From assembly GCA_044449065.1 (NCBI GenBank), contig JBIOHP010000030.1, positions 1 to 44,179 of the forward strand: a stretch of DNA of 44,179 bases. The letters run 5' to 3'. Shown piece after piece: positions 16,222 to 24,543 of the stretch (the first letter of the stretch is position 1; each line of letters begins with the position of its first letter). A program made the position numbers and the translations under genes. Under the pieces are notes generated by a model. That model had not been told where the DNA came from and ran no database searches. It saw only the letters and a program-made list of their open reading frames with translations. The stretch is from JBIOHP01 sp044449065 (GTDB taxonomy: Bacteria > Bacteroidota > Ignavibacteria > UBA10030 > SZUA-254).

Positions 16222-16719
16222 CTATAGTCCTGCATTATGCATGCGTAGACGAAGCAGTCTGCGCTCTAATGCCTCTTTGTGCCGTTTCCTTTCTACGGGA
16301 GTCTCGGGGTGAATTTGCGGCACTGTTATCGGTTTATTGGAGCCATCCACAGCCACGAAGGTAAGATACGCGGTGTTGGAAATTTTTTTCTCGCCGGTTA
16401 GTTGGTTCTCCGCCATCACCTGCACGCCAACCTCGAGCGACGTGCCGAATGCCCGGTTCACCGACGCCCGCAGCGTAACCACCTCGCCGATTTTAATCGG
16501 TTGATGGAACACAAGATTATCAACCGCTACCGTAACACAAATTCGGTTTGAATGCCGCTGCGCCGCTATCGCCGCAGCGATATCGATCCATTCCATCAAT
16601 CGTCCGCCAAGAAGATTTCCTAATTGATTGGTGTCGTTCGGTAGAACAAGCTGCGTCATCTCCACCTGTGAGTTTTTCACGGTGCGCTTGCCTTCGGGCA
16701 GAATTTTTTTCCGAGTCAT
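16222..16719 (-). CDS. Acyl-CoA thioesterase, hotdog fold (BACH/YciA type)
   Basis: 165 residues. A single hotdog domain with 'VLPNDTNQLGNLLGGRLMEW' (catalytic Asn/Asp region of this class), 'IDIAAAIAAQRHSNRICVTV', 'FHQPIKIGEVVTLRASV' and 'NTAYLTFVAVD'. Enzymes of this family hydrolyse acyl-CoA to free acid and CoA in the cytoplasm. The C-terminal tail (about 30 residues, Arg/Glu-rich helix) is longer than in YciA and like that of BACH proteins. It lies 14 bases after bamD and 41 bases before the FG-GAP gene. The physiological substrate is unknown. Confidence 0.88.
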   Translation of the reverse strand: MTRKKILPEGKRTVKNSQVEMTQLVLPNDTNQLGNLLGGRLMEWIDIAAAIAAQRHSNRICVTVAVDNLVFHQPIKIGEVVTLRASVNRAFGTSLEVGVQVMAENQLTGEKKISNTAYLTFVAVDGSNKPITVPQIHPETPVERKRHKEALERRLLRLRMHNAGL

Positions 16720-16733
16720 GGGGTTATCCCTCC

Positions 16734-17558
16734 TTATTCGCTTTTATCAAACATGGAAGTTGAATGGGAAGCCGCTGATTTTGATTTGAGATGTTCCTCA
16801 ATATCCCGCTGGAGAGATTGCGCTTCCCCTAAATATTTGCTGTTCGGATACCGCTCGAGAAATTTTTCTATATCGGGTTTTGCTTCATCATAATGGTTCC
16901 GGGCGATCAACGCTTTTACTTTGCCGAGCAACGCGGATTCTCCGTACGGCGTATCATGATATTTTTCAAATACGCTGTTATAATAATAGACGGCAGCACG
17001 GTAATATTCTAACTTCATGTATAACTCGGCAGTTTCGTAATCTTTTTGCGCTAACCGTGTATTCAATTCCTGTATTTTTTCCGCCGCGTCTTTCGCGAGG
17101 TCATTGGTCGGATAATATTCGATGAATGCCTGAAATTCATCTATCGCCCGCGCAGTGAACTTCTGGTCAAGAAGCGGTTTGGGAGCAAGGTTGTAATAAC
17201 ATAATCCCGTTTTGAACTGCGCTATCGGAACCAGCGGGCTCGATGGATAGTTTCGCTTCAATTGCTGGTACTCCTCGCCTGCAAGAATGTATTCCTCCCG
17301 CTTAAAATGGCACTCTGCGAGGAAATATTGAGCGCTATCCGCAATAGTGCTCCCTGAAAATTGCAGCTTGACAATATTCAGCTCGGTGATTGCCTCGAAA
17401 TAATCCCCGTTTTCAAATTTTGATTTCCCTCTGGCAAATCGCTCGCCTGCGGATAAATTCTTATCTACGTCGGAAGACGCGCACGAATTAATCAGCACCG
17501 AACCGGCGAGGGCTGATGCTATCATTAGAATGGAAATCGATTGCCTGATTAAAGACAT
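16734..17558 (-). CDS. bamD: Outer membrane assembly lipoprotein BamD
   Basis: 274 residues. A lipoprotein signal with Cys in 'LINSCASS' (about residue 26) is followed by five TPR-like helical repeats (about 38-255): 'RFARGKSKFENGDYFEAITE', 'AQYFLAECHFKREEYILAGE', 'IAQFKTGLCYYNL' and the BamD-specific 'DQKFTARAIDEFQAFIEYYP'. BamD is the essential lipoprotein partner of BamA for inserting beta-barrel proteins. It confirms a diderm envelope. The gene follows an unknown envelope protein by 6 bases. The tail after residue 255 is Ser/Lys-rich and probably disordered. Confidence 0.88.
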   Translation of the reverse strand: MSLIRQSISILMIASALAGSVLINSCASSDVDKNLSAGERFARGKSKFENGDYFEAITELNIVKLQFSGSTIADSAQYFLAECHFKREEYILAGEEYQQLKRNYPSSPLVPIAQFKTGLCYYNLAPKPLLDQKFTARAIDEFQAFIEYYPTNDLAKDAAEKIQELNTRLAQKDYETAELYMKLEYYRAAVYYYNSVFEKYHDTPYGESALLGKVKALIARNHYDEAKPDIEKFLERYPNSKYLGEAQSLQRDIEEHLKSKSAASHSTSMFDKSE

Positions 17559-17564
17559 AAGTGG

Positions 17565-18083
17565 TTAACTTCTCACATGAAAGAATAAGTAAACTGCGGT
17601 GCCCGCCGCCCCGACAATAACGAGCGGTTCAATGAGGCGATCGAACAAATTATCTTCGGGCATGACGGCATGCGTTGCCCGGATGGAATTATCTTCGAGC
17701 AAAGGGATTGCATCCTCGGATACGGTATCGGTTGCTTTCTTGCTTATCATACGACTCGTTAATATTTTGCCGCTGATATTCTCAATGAGCTGGTAGTTAA
17801 AATAAACATTCGCTGTGCGGGAAACGTTCTTCCCGCCGAAGATTCCGCTTCGTGATGGTTTATCATAGGAAAGTGAAAGAACCGGCATTACTTCAAGTCG
17901 CACAGTATTAGTGTGTGCCGCTCCCGTATCATCGTATGTCTGGTACCCCAACCGATGAAGCGTGGCATGAATCCCCTGACTAACAAACCATTGATCTCCC
18001 TCGCCCTTGAGTGAAACACTCAATGTATTTTTTTTATCAAGGAGAGAATCGTTGGTTATCCCGACTGTAAGACTATCGATCAA
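17565..18083 (-). CDS. Unknown envelope protein, start codon unclear
   Basis: The first usual start codon (TTG 18083) gives 172 residues of beta-rich, soluble sequence ending in a C-terminal membrane helix (PLVIVGAAGTAVYLFFHV). However, the same frame stays open upstream to a stop at about 18239, and codes for a convincing signal peptide (FQLTIVVLIVILSSVISYG) and a plausible joint to the annotated start. No ATG, GTG or TTG is found in that upstream part, so translation may begin at a rare codon (ATT, ATA, CTC) or the start has been lost by mutation or sequence error. I recognise no family. It sits between gdh and bamD, 6 bases before bamD, so an envelope role is likely. Confidence 0.65.
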   Translation of the reverse strand: MIDSLTVGITNDSLLDKKNTLSVSLKGEGDQWFVSQGIHATLHRLGYQTYDDTGAAHTNTVRLEVMPVLSLSYDKPSRSGIFGGKNVSRTANVYFNYQLIENISGKILTSRMISKKATDTVSEDAIPLLEDNSIRATHAVMPEDNLFDRLIEPLVIVGAAGTAVYLFFHVRS

Positions 18084-18228
18084 ATGCTGGAAGACGGCAA
18101 GATTTGTGGGTACACTATCTTCCTTGCTATCCCGGTTGTCGCTTCTACCGTACGAAATAACGGATGATAAAATAACTATGAGTACAACTATCGTTAATTG
18201 AAAGCTAACCCGTGGAGTTACGCGATCG

Positions 18229-19557
18229 TTATGCGTAGATGCCTCGTACCTTTAGTGTCATGGCAACCTTATCGATGGCGATAATGTACGCGCCAATTCG
18301 CAAAGTGACTTTATGTTTTTCAGCGGATTCATACACCGCGTCGAATGAAGCCCTCATCATGCGGTCGACTCGTCTGTTTACCCTGTCAAGAGTCCAGAAA
18401 TAACCGATGCGATCCTGAACCCATTCAAAGTATGATACGGTTACTCCGCCTGCATTCGCAAGGATATCGGGAATAACCATAATGCCTTTATCGCGCAAAA
18501 TAGGATCGGCAGCGGCGTCTGTGGGTCCGTTGGCTCCTTCACAGATGATTTTTGCTTTTATTTTACGGGCATTTTCGGCGAGAATTTGATTTTCGCGGGC
18601 AGCAGGGACAAGAACATCGCACTGCAATTCGAGCAGTTCTTCCTGCGATATGCGGTCGCCGCCCTTAAATCCCTCCAATGAACGATGTTTGGCTGTATAT
18701 TCAATCGCTTTCGGAATATCGATACCGCGTTCATTTACAAATCCACCGGTGACATCTGAAATTCCTATCACCGTACAACCCGCCTCGGCAAGCAGGTGCG
18801 CGCTCACCGAACCGACATTCCCGAATCCCTGTACCGCAACTTTGGCGTCCTTCGGGCGAATACCTTTCCGCTCCATCGCGCAAAGTGTTACGATCATACA
18901 GCCGCGTCCCGTCGCCTCTCTCCTTCCGAGCGACCCGCCGAGAATAAGCGGCTTGCCGGTTACCACAGCGGTTTCAGTTTTTTTAACGTGCATGCTGTAG
19001 GTATCCATAATCCACGCCATAATCTGCTCATTGGTATTCATATCCGGCGCGGGGATATCTTTATCCGGTCCAAAAACGTCAAGCATGTTTGCCGTATAGC
19101 GGCGAGTGATTTTTTCTATTTCAACTCTGGTTAATTTCGTCACGTCGCATTTAACGGCGCCTTTGGCGCCGCCGAACGGGATGTTCATCACAGCGCATTT
19201 CCAGGTCATCCAGGCGGCAAGCGCTTTTACCTCATCGATTGTGACATGGGGATCATAGCGTATCCCGCCTTTCGATGGTCCCAGAACGTCGTTATGAATC
19301 ACGCGATAACCATCGAAAACTTCTATCCTGCCGTCATCCATCTGAATCGGGATCGAAACAATCACCTGCTTGGTTGGAGTTTTAAGATAGTTATAAATTC
19401 CCGGCTCTAAGTTTAAAATTTCGGCTGCAACGTCGAAACGCTGCATCATAGAAGCGAACGGATTCTCTTTATCGGGAATCGGCGTCGGTTCGTTGTATTG
19501 ATCGGAAATTTCAGTGTTCGGTGATTGGTTCGATTTTTTCGGTTTTTTCGTTTTCAT
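18229..19557 (-). CDS. gdhA: Glutamate dehydrogenase (Glu/Leu/Phe/Val family)
   Basis: 442 residues, cytoplasmic. Substrate-binding domain with 'GGIRYDPHV', 'MTWKCAVMNIPFGGAKGAVK' (Lys residues that hold 2-oxoglutarate and catalyse) and the 'PAPDMNT' segment; Rossmann domain with 'VQGFGNVGS' (about 245-253) and 'CEGANGPTD'. It interconverts glutamate and 2-oxoglutarate plus ammonia with NAD(P). The hexameric bacterial/archaeal GDH length is about 410-450. The N-terminus has a charged extension of about 25 residues (MKTKKPKKSNQSPN...). A 67-base gap separates it from htpX. Confidence 0.93.
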   Translation of the reverse strand: MKTKKPKKSNQSPNTEISDQYNEPTPIPDKENPFASMMQRFDVAAEILNLEPGIYNYLKTPTKQVIVSIPIQMDDGRIEVFDGYRVIHNDVLGPSKGGIRYDPHVTIDEVKALAAWMTWKCAVMNIPFGGAKGAVKCDVTKLTRVEIEKITRRYTANMLDVFGPDKDIPAPDMNTNEQIMAWIMDTYSMHVKKTETAVVTGKPLILGGSLGRREATGRGCMIVTLCAMERKGIRPKDAKVAVQGFGNVGSVSAHLLAEAGCTVIGISDVTGGFVNERGIDIPKAIEYTAKHRSLEGFKGGDRISQEELLELQCDVLVPAARENQILAENARKIKAKIICEGANGPTDAAADPILRDKGIMVIPDILANAGGVTVSYFEWVQDRIGYFWTLDRVNRRVDRMMRASFDAVYESAEKHKVTLRIGAYIIAIDKVAMTLKVRGIYA

Positions 19558-19624
19558 TGAACGGGCAACTATCCTTTCTAAAGAATTTGATGGAAACTTT
19601 TTGTTGACAGAATCGTTACGTAAA

Positions 19625-20479
19625 TTAATTTCCGCCGAGCGCTAATTGCTGGAGGCGTTCGATCCGCTCTTCTATGGGAGGGTGAGTTGAGAACAACTTC
19701 ATTACTCCGCCCCCGCGTAACGGATTGACAATAAACATATGCGCGGACGCCGGGGATGCGTTTTGCATCGGTATTTGCTGGACTCCGCGTTCAAGTTTCT
19801 GTAAAGCGTTGGCAAGCGAAAGCGGTCTGCCGGTAAATTTCGCAGAACCAGCATCGGCGGCAAATTCCCGCGAACGCGATATTGCCAACTGAATCATTAC
19901 TGCGGCGATGGGAGCCAGTATTAACAGCGCAAGCTCAGCCATGCCGTTTGAATTTCTCCGGTCGCGGCTTCCCCCACCAAAAAACATCATCGACCAGCCC
20001 GCCATTCGGGCAACAAACGTAATCGTGCCGACCATAGTTGCGACGATTGTGCCGGTGAGAATGTCCCGATTCTTTATATGAGCGAATTCATGCGCGATAA
20101 CGCCTTCCAATTCGTCATCGCTGAGTAATTTTACAATTCCTTCGGTCGCGGCAACGGCTGCATGGTTGGGATCGCGTCCGGTAGCAAATGCATTCGGAGT
20201 ATCACCCGGTATGATATAGACCTTAGGCATCGGCAATTGCGCTTCGCTTGCCACCCGGTTTACAATGGAAAATAATCTCGGCGCCTGAGCTTCGGTTGTC
20301 TCAGTTGCGCGGTACATCATCAACACAATTTTGTCGGAAAACCAATACGAGCCAAAGTTCATTGCCAACGAGAAAAGGAAAGCATACATCATCCCCTGTT
20401 GACCACCCAAGAGTGAACCCACAAGGAGCAATAAAACAGTCATTAGTGTCATTAAAAACACAGTTTTCATCGTATTCAT
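19625..20479 (-). CDS. htpX: Membrane zinc protease HtpX (M48)
   Basis: 284 residues with two N-terminal helices, the cytoplasmic zinc motif 'HEFAHIKNRD' (about 130-139), two further helices (about 145-200), and the third-ligand segment 'SREFAADAGS'. HtpX degrades misfolded or damaged inner-membrane proteins together with FtsH. Length fits the family (about 280-295). It is the first gene of a long minus-strand run. The upstream spacer 20480-20969 is shared with the divergent DUF5362 gene. Confidence 0.93.
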   Translation of the reverse strand: MNTMKTVFLMTLMTVLLLLVGSLLGGQQGMMYAFLFSLAMNFGSYWFSDKIVLMMYRATETTEAQAPRLFSIVNRVASEAQLPMPKVYIIPGDTPNAFATGRDPNHAAVAATEGIVKLLSDDELEGVIAHEFAHIKNRDILTGTIVATMVGTITFVARMAGWSMMFFGGGSRDRRNSNGMAELALLILAPIAAVMIQLAISRSREFAADAGSAKFTGRPLSLANALQKLERGVQQIPMQNASPASAHMFIVNPLRGGGVMKLFSTHPPIEERIERLQQLALGGN

Positions 20480-20969
20480 AATTACCTTTAATCCCTATAC
20501 ATATTACAAATTAGTTTAAAATGTATGCAATTTTCACTTAAAAATCAAAGAGATCGAATGGAAAAACCTGAATTTCGGTGAAAATACATATCACTCCCGC
20601 GGTGTAAAATCCCCGCGGGATTCACACCCTATTTCATCGCCAATAGCTATAGATATTTCATCCCTACGGGATTAAATGCAATAAATTCAGTTTCCAGTTC
20701 AAGGTCTGAACCATAACGCCTTTAAATAGATCGCGGAGGAATGACGTCCTCTGCGAAACTTCGCGAACTCTGCGTCTCTGCGTTTAAATTCATGATGAAA
20801 TATTGATATAAAAAGTTGAAACTTATCCTAAATATCTCTATACTAACGACAAGATATTTTATCCAGGATGTCATGGACCAATCCATGACATCAAAATCGC
20901 AGTTTCACGGTCATGGTTTGGACCATGACCGCCAAGAAATTAAATCCCAAATATTTTAGGAATTGCATA
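20480..20969. other. Divergent spacer with several palindromic repeats
   Basis: No gene supported. It contains a GC-rich inverted repeat at about 20597-20633 (GGTGT ... ACACC around CCCCGCGGG), a related 'ATTTCATCCCTACGGGATT' copy at about 20657, a 'CTCTGCGTCTCTGCGTTT'-type low-complexity repeat at about 20740-20787, and twin GTCATGG hairpins at 20867-20931 listed separately. Promoters for htpX and the DUF5362 gene must lie here. Confidence 0.55.
20867..20931. repeat. Twin GTCATGG/CCATGAC hairpins
   Basis: Hairpin 1 (20867-20892): 10-bp stem GATGTCATGG / CCATGACATC, loop ACCAAT. Hairpin 2 (20908-20931): 10-bp stem CGGTCATGGT / ACCATGACCG, loop TTGG. The core GTCATGG/CCATGAC is shared; outer stem bases differ but remain paired. 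CCAA of loop 1 can pair with TTGG of loop 2. They end 39 bases before the start of the DUF5362 gene, so they may be an operator pair or a leader RNA structure. Confidence 0.6.
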
Positions 20970-21383
20970 ATGGATACACCAACTCAACCACCCGCCCAAC
21001 CCACGACTCCCCCGCCGCCGGCAACGTTTTCGCCGTTATTTCAGATGATGGTGAATAAACTTTGCAATGACATGAAATTTGTCGGCTTGATCACCATAAT
21101 CTTCGGCGGATTATACTGCCTCACAATTTTTGGCGCATTGATAGGCGTACCGCTGCTTATTGGCGGCATACGCCTCCGCGAATCCGCCGATTCATTCATG
21201 TACTTTCTCACCACCAAAGATTTACGGATGCTCGAAAACGCCCTCGAGCGACAGAGCAGGTACTTTTTCATCCAGAAGGTGATACTCATTATCGGGATTG
21301 TGGTATTAATCCTTTACGTCATGTTCATCATTGCATTTGGTTTATCCATGCTCCGTTTGATGCGAGGAGGGTTGGGAGTGTAG
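20970..21383 (+). CDS. DUF5362-like small membrane protein
   Basis: 137 residues: a Pro/Thr-rich N-terminus (PTQPPAQPTTPPPPATFSP), a first hydrophobic segment (FVGLITIIFGGLYCLTIFGA), an amphipathic middle 'RLRESADSFMYFLTTKDLRM' with 'LENALERQSRYFFIQKV', and a second helix pair (ILIIGIVVLILYVMFIIAF). This layout (helix hairpin, 'GI.L..AAD.....T.....L..AL......F', helix) matches my recollection of DUF5362. ATG 20970 has 'TTTAGGAATT' upstream; an earlier in-frame ATG at 20913 lies inside a hairpin repeat and is less likely. Function unknown. Confidence 0.75.
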   Translation: MDTPTQPPAQPTTPPPPATFSPLFQMMVNKLCNDMKFVGLITIIFGGLYCLTIFGALIGVPLLIGGIRLRESADSFMYFLTTKDLRMLENALERQSRYFFIQKVILIIGIVVLILYVMFIIAFGLSMLRLMRGGLGV

Positions 21384-21533
21384 TAGCCAATGTAGAGCGA
21401 GACGCTGTTTCGTTCACGTCAGCAGCATACTTTCTGACCTCGCCATACTTATTATTCAAGACAGAGAAAGGGAAAAAAATAAATCTATTATGACAAGAAG
21501 GAATAGAATAATGATATATTCAGTCGGAGAATA

Positions 21534-22256
21534 ATGAAGAAAAAATATATTTTCATTTTCCTTACAATTATTATTTTTATTCTGATGGGATTTGGAATTT
21601 ATGGCTATCTCAAAATTAAATCACTATATCCTCCGGTTGAGAGAGGACGAATAACTTCACCAGATTCTTTACTCGATGCGGTATTGCTCGAATTCCCTAC
21701 TTCGGCACTTGACCCTTATTTTTATAAGCTTTATATCGTACCACGGGGTGATACATCCTTTGATACCGGATCATCTGTTTTTGGTGGTGAAGCATTTGAA
21801 GATTTGAAGGTAGATTGGAAAATACCGCGACTTATTGAGATTCATTATGAGTATGGACGCATTGAACAGTTTACAAACTATACGTATTTCAATAAGTTTA
21901 CACCTCCCATTGAAGTTGAATTGAGGCTTGTTCCGTCGCAATTTCATACATCCCTACCGAGATCAACTTATCATCCGGATTTCATCACAGTTAGCTCGTC
22001 CGCTGGTCCAAATGGTACGATCTCACCCTCACCGAGTGTGATCATAACGTATGGCGACAGTGCAACGTTTACTTTCACACCAGCTAAGGGATATCACGTT
22101 GATAGCTTGTATGTCGATGGAGTCGGCGCACAGGCTAAAGTATTTGGTCAACGGATTCTGAAACATCAAGATAAACGAGGGGTCGAAATCTTAAGTTTTA
22201 CTGTTGCTAGTGTCTCAGTTATTGAGAAGATACACGTTACTTTTATACATAATTAA
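21534..22256 (+). CDS. Membrane-anchored protein with bacterial (InlB-like) repeat
   Basis: 240 residues. One N-terminal helix (IFIFLTIIIFILMGFGIYGY) is a signal anchor. Residues about 40-130 form a domain beginning 'SPDSLLDAVLLEFP' and 'PYFYKLYIVPRGD', similar in style to small bacterial proteins with 'SPDG..DAV' starts that I cannot name. Residues about 150-195 ('SSSAGPNGTISPSPSVIITY', then 'GDSATFTFTPAKGYHVDSLY' and 'VDGVG') resemble a bacterial InlB-type beta repeat. Codon use looks AT-richer than its neighbours and it is flanked by repeats on both sides, which could indicate recent arrival. Function unknown. Confidence 0.75.
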   Translation: MKKKYIFIFLTIIIFILMGFGIYGYLKIKSLYPPVERGRITSPDSLLDAVLLEFPTSALDPYFYKLYIVPRGDTSFDTGSSVFGGEAFEDLKVDWKIPRLIEIHYEYGRIEQFTNYTYFNKFTPPIEVELRLVPSQFHTSLPRSTYHPDFITVSSSAGPNGTISPSPSVIITYGDSATFTFTPAKGYHVDSLYVDGVGAQAKVFGQRILKHQDKRGVEILSFTVASVSVIEKIHVTFIHN

Positions 22257-22562
22257 TGGCGGGATGTTAGACGCTCGAAAAATAGGGTAAATTTGAGAAT
22301 GGCTTTTCCTTTATGGCATCGAACAAAATCAATTTCGAGTTCGACCACCCCTCGCTCCGCGTCTCCCCTGGAGATGGGATGTGTAAACGGTGTGATGTTG
22401 ACGTAGGGGCGTTCAATTGAACGCCCCTACATTCGGATTTTCCTTCGTTAAAATGATTGTGGTAATTGGGAAACAATATGATGCTTCCTCCCTGAAACTC
22501 CCCTACCCATTATAGTGTTCTTGTATGTGTACAATTAAATAATAAACATTCAAGCATCATAT
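22257..22562. repeat. Spacer with dispersed repeat and a perfect 28-bp palindrome
   Basis: At 22343-22369 is a segment GACCACCCCTCGCTCCGCGT + CTCCCCT that recurs with one mismatch at 23664-23690. At about 22404-22431 is a perfect 28-bp palindrome centred on TTCAATTGAA with arms GTAGGGGCG / CGCCCCTAC. No gene is supported; short frames here are products of the repeats. The msrP promoter probably lies in the last 100 bases. Confidence 0.6.
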
Positions 22563-23522
22563 ATGTTAATCAAGAAACAACCGGATATAAAGTCATCGGA
22601 AATAACGGACGAGAAACTCTACCGCAACCGGCGGAAATTCATCAAACAAGCAGCGGTTGGGGCAATCGGGCTGACAAGCGGAGCGGCATTGCTCGGCAAG
22701 GTGTTCAGTCCGGACACTTCCGGCGATGATAATTGGAAGCCCAAAAAGAAAAGTCCCTACGATACCGATGAGACATTAACATCCTATAAGGACATCACGA
22801 CCTATAACAATTATTATGAATTCGGCACGGATAAGGACGATCCAGCGGCGAATGCAGGAAGCTTTAAGCCATTTCCGTGGAAAGTATCTGTCGAAGGCGA
22901 GGTAAAGAAAGCCACGATGTATAACCTCGAAGATTTGCTCAAAGGCATCACGATGGAAGACCGAATCTACCGGCACCGGTGTGTCGAGGCGTGGTCGATG
23001 GTTATTCCGTGGTATGGCTTTCCCCTTAATGCATTGATAAAAAGATTTGAGCCGACCTCAAAAGCGAAGTTTGTCGAGTTCACCACTGTGCTGCGTCCCG
23101 AAGAGATGCCCGGTCAGCGACGCGATGTTTTACAGTGGCCCTATGTTGAAGGATTGCGCATGGATGAAGCAATGCACCCGCTGACGTTTATGGTGACCGG
23201 CATCTACGGCAAATCATTATTAAATCAAAACGGCGCGCCGCTGCGGATTGCCATTCCCTGGAAGTATGGTTTCAAGAGCTGCAAATCGATCGTGAAAATC
23301 CGCTTCACCGAAAACCAACCCGCAAACACGTGGAACCTGATGGCGCCGAACGAATACGGGTTTTATTCAAACGTCAATCCGGAGGTCGATCATCCGCGCT
23401 GGAGCCAGGCAAAAGAACGCCGCATAGGGGAATTCCTCAAGCGCAACACGCTGATGTTTAACGGGTACGGAGATCAGGTTGCGGGTATGTATTCCGGGAT
23501 GGATCTTAAAAGATATTTTTGA
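22563..23522 (+). CDS. msrP: Protein-methionine-sulfoxide reductase catalytic subunit MsrP
   Basis: 319 residues. Twin-arginine (Tat) signal 'RNRRKFIKQAAVGAIGLTSG' (about 21-40) for export of the folded cofactor protein. A molybdopterin-binding sulfite-oxidase-like domain follows, with the Mo-ligand Cys140 in 'YRHRCVEAWSM', 'VIPWYGFPL', and 'GAPLRIAIPWKYGFKSCKSI'. It repairs oxidised methionine in periplasmic proteins using electrons from the MsrQ heme subunit. The msrQ gene lies downstream, but separated by 338 bases of repeats rather than the usual overlap or close spacing. Length fits E. coli MsrP (334). Confidence 0.95.
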   Translation: MLIKKQPDIKSSEITDEKLYRNRRKFIKQAAVGAIGLTSGAALLGKVFSPDTSGDDNWKPKKKSPYDTDETLTSYKDITTYNNYYEFGTDKDDPAANAGSFKPFPWKVSVEGEVKKATMYNLEDLLKGITMEDRIYRHRCVEAWSMVIPWYGFPLNALIKRFEPTSKAKFVEFTTVLRPEEMPGQRRDVLQWPYVEGLRMDEAMHPLTFMVTGIYGKSLLNQNGAPLRIAIPWKYGFKSCKSIVKIRFTENQPANTWNLMAPNEYGFYSNVNPEVDHPRWSQAKERRIGEFLKRNTLMFNGYGDQVAGMYSGMDLKRYF

Positions 23523-23860
23523 GTGAAGATCCTGCCTTGTGACAACTGTAATCTTTCCATTAGTCGAAATTTACAGTTTTATAATTTGCATCCATGTGAG
23601 GAGATTGCCCGCCTGAATGAAGGAGTCGGGCAGGTGGTGTTCCGCTACTCCGGAACTCGCGTTGACCACCTCTCGCTCCGCGTCTCCCCTCCTCGATCGA
23701 GGAGGGGAAGTCCCGTCAACATCAAAATATACTTGACGGGAAGAGGAGGTTAGAATTTATTTGGATTCGAGACAATGCGTCACTTCTTCATTTTGGTTAG
23801 AATTACAATGACGCATACGATGGTCAGATTAATAATAACTCAGCAAGAAGTGAAAATAAA
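23523..23860. repeat. Repeat-filled gap between msrP and msrQ
   Basis: Holds the second copy of the GACCACC(T/C)CTCGCTCCGCGT repeat (23664-23690), followed by the palindrome CCCCTCCTCGATCGAGGAGG + GG (about 23687-23708), and inverted short repeats CCCGTCAA / TTGACGGG (about 23713 and 23736). No gene: a 76-codon GTG frame at 23523-23753 reads through the repeat and is rejected. Splits what is normally an msrPQ operon. Confidence 0.6.
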
Positions 23861-24502
23861 ATGACAGGCGCAAAAATCCTGAAAAGGATTATCAAACCTA
23901 TTGTTTTCGCGCTCTCACTGAGCCCCATCGCGTATTTATTGTATGCGGGATTAACCGGCGGGCTTGGTGCGGACCCGATCCGGGATATTACTCAGGAGAC
24001 GGGAGTCTGGACATTACGCTACATCGCCGCGACATTATCGATAACCCCGCTCAGAAAACTCACCGGCTGGAACCCATTATCGCAGCTACGAAGAATGCTG
24101 GGGTTGTTTGCGTTCTTCTACGTCTGCCTCCATTTTACGACATATATATGGCTCGATCAGTTTTTTGATTGGCATTCGATCGTAAAGGATATAGGCAAAC
24201 GCCCTTTTATACTTGTGGGATTTTCGAGTTTTGTCCTGCTTATTCCGCTTGCAATAACTTCATTTAAAGCTCTGATGATTAAGCTGGGCGGCAAACGGTG
24301 GAAATGGCTTCACCGGTTAGTGTACCTAACCGCATTGGGCGGCGTGATTCATTATTACTGGTTAGTGAAAGCAGACACGCGCCGGCCGATTATTTATGGC
24401 ATCATTATAGCGATGTTGCTCGGTTTTAGAATTTGGGATTTTGTCCGTAGGAAATATTTACAACCCCTCCCTATTAAACATTCTGTGTTTGATTCGATGT
24501 AG
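23861..24502 (+). CDS. msrQ: Heme-binding membrane subunit MsrQ
   Basis: 213 residues with about six membrane helices of the ferric-reductase-like family. Conserved His residues that bind heme b are visible in 'YVCLHFTTYIWLD' (helix 3) and 'WLHRLVYLTALGGVIHYYWL' (helix 5). 'ITPLRKLTGWNPLSQLRRML' + 'G' is the family's cytoplasmic loop. It delivers quinol-derived electrons to periplasmic MsrP. The genes are in the expected order but spaced by 338 bases. Confidence 0.93.
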   Translation: MTGAKILKRIIKPIVFALSLSPIAYLLYAGLTGGLGADPIRDITQETGVWTLRYIAATLSITPLRKLTGWNPLSQLRRMLGLFAFFYVCLHFTTYIWLDQFFDWHSIVKDIGKRPFILVGFSSFVLLIPLAITSFKALMIKLGGKRWKWLHRLVYLTALGGVIHYYWLVKADTRRPIIYGIIIAMLLGFRIWDFVRRKYLQPLPIKHSVFDSM

Positions 24503-24543
24503 GGTTTTATTTTCAATGATACGGGGGGTACAAAAATAATAAA

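Noticed and set aside
22267..22476. 69-codon minus-strand frame
   Set aside because: Crosses the dispersed repeat and the 28-bp palindrome.
23523..23753. 76-codon plus-strand frame after msrP
   Set aside because: GTG start touching the msrP stop, then reads through repeats; no recognisable protein.
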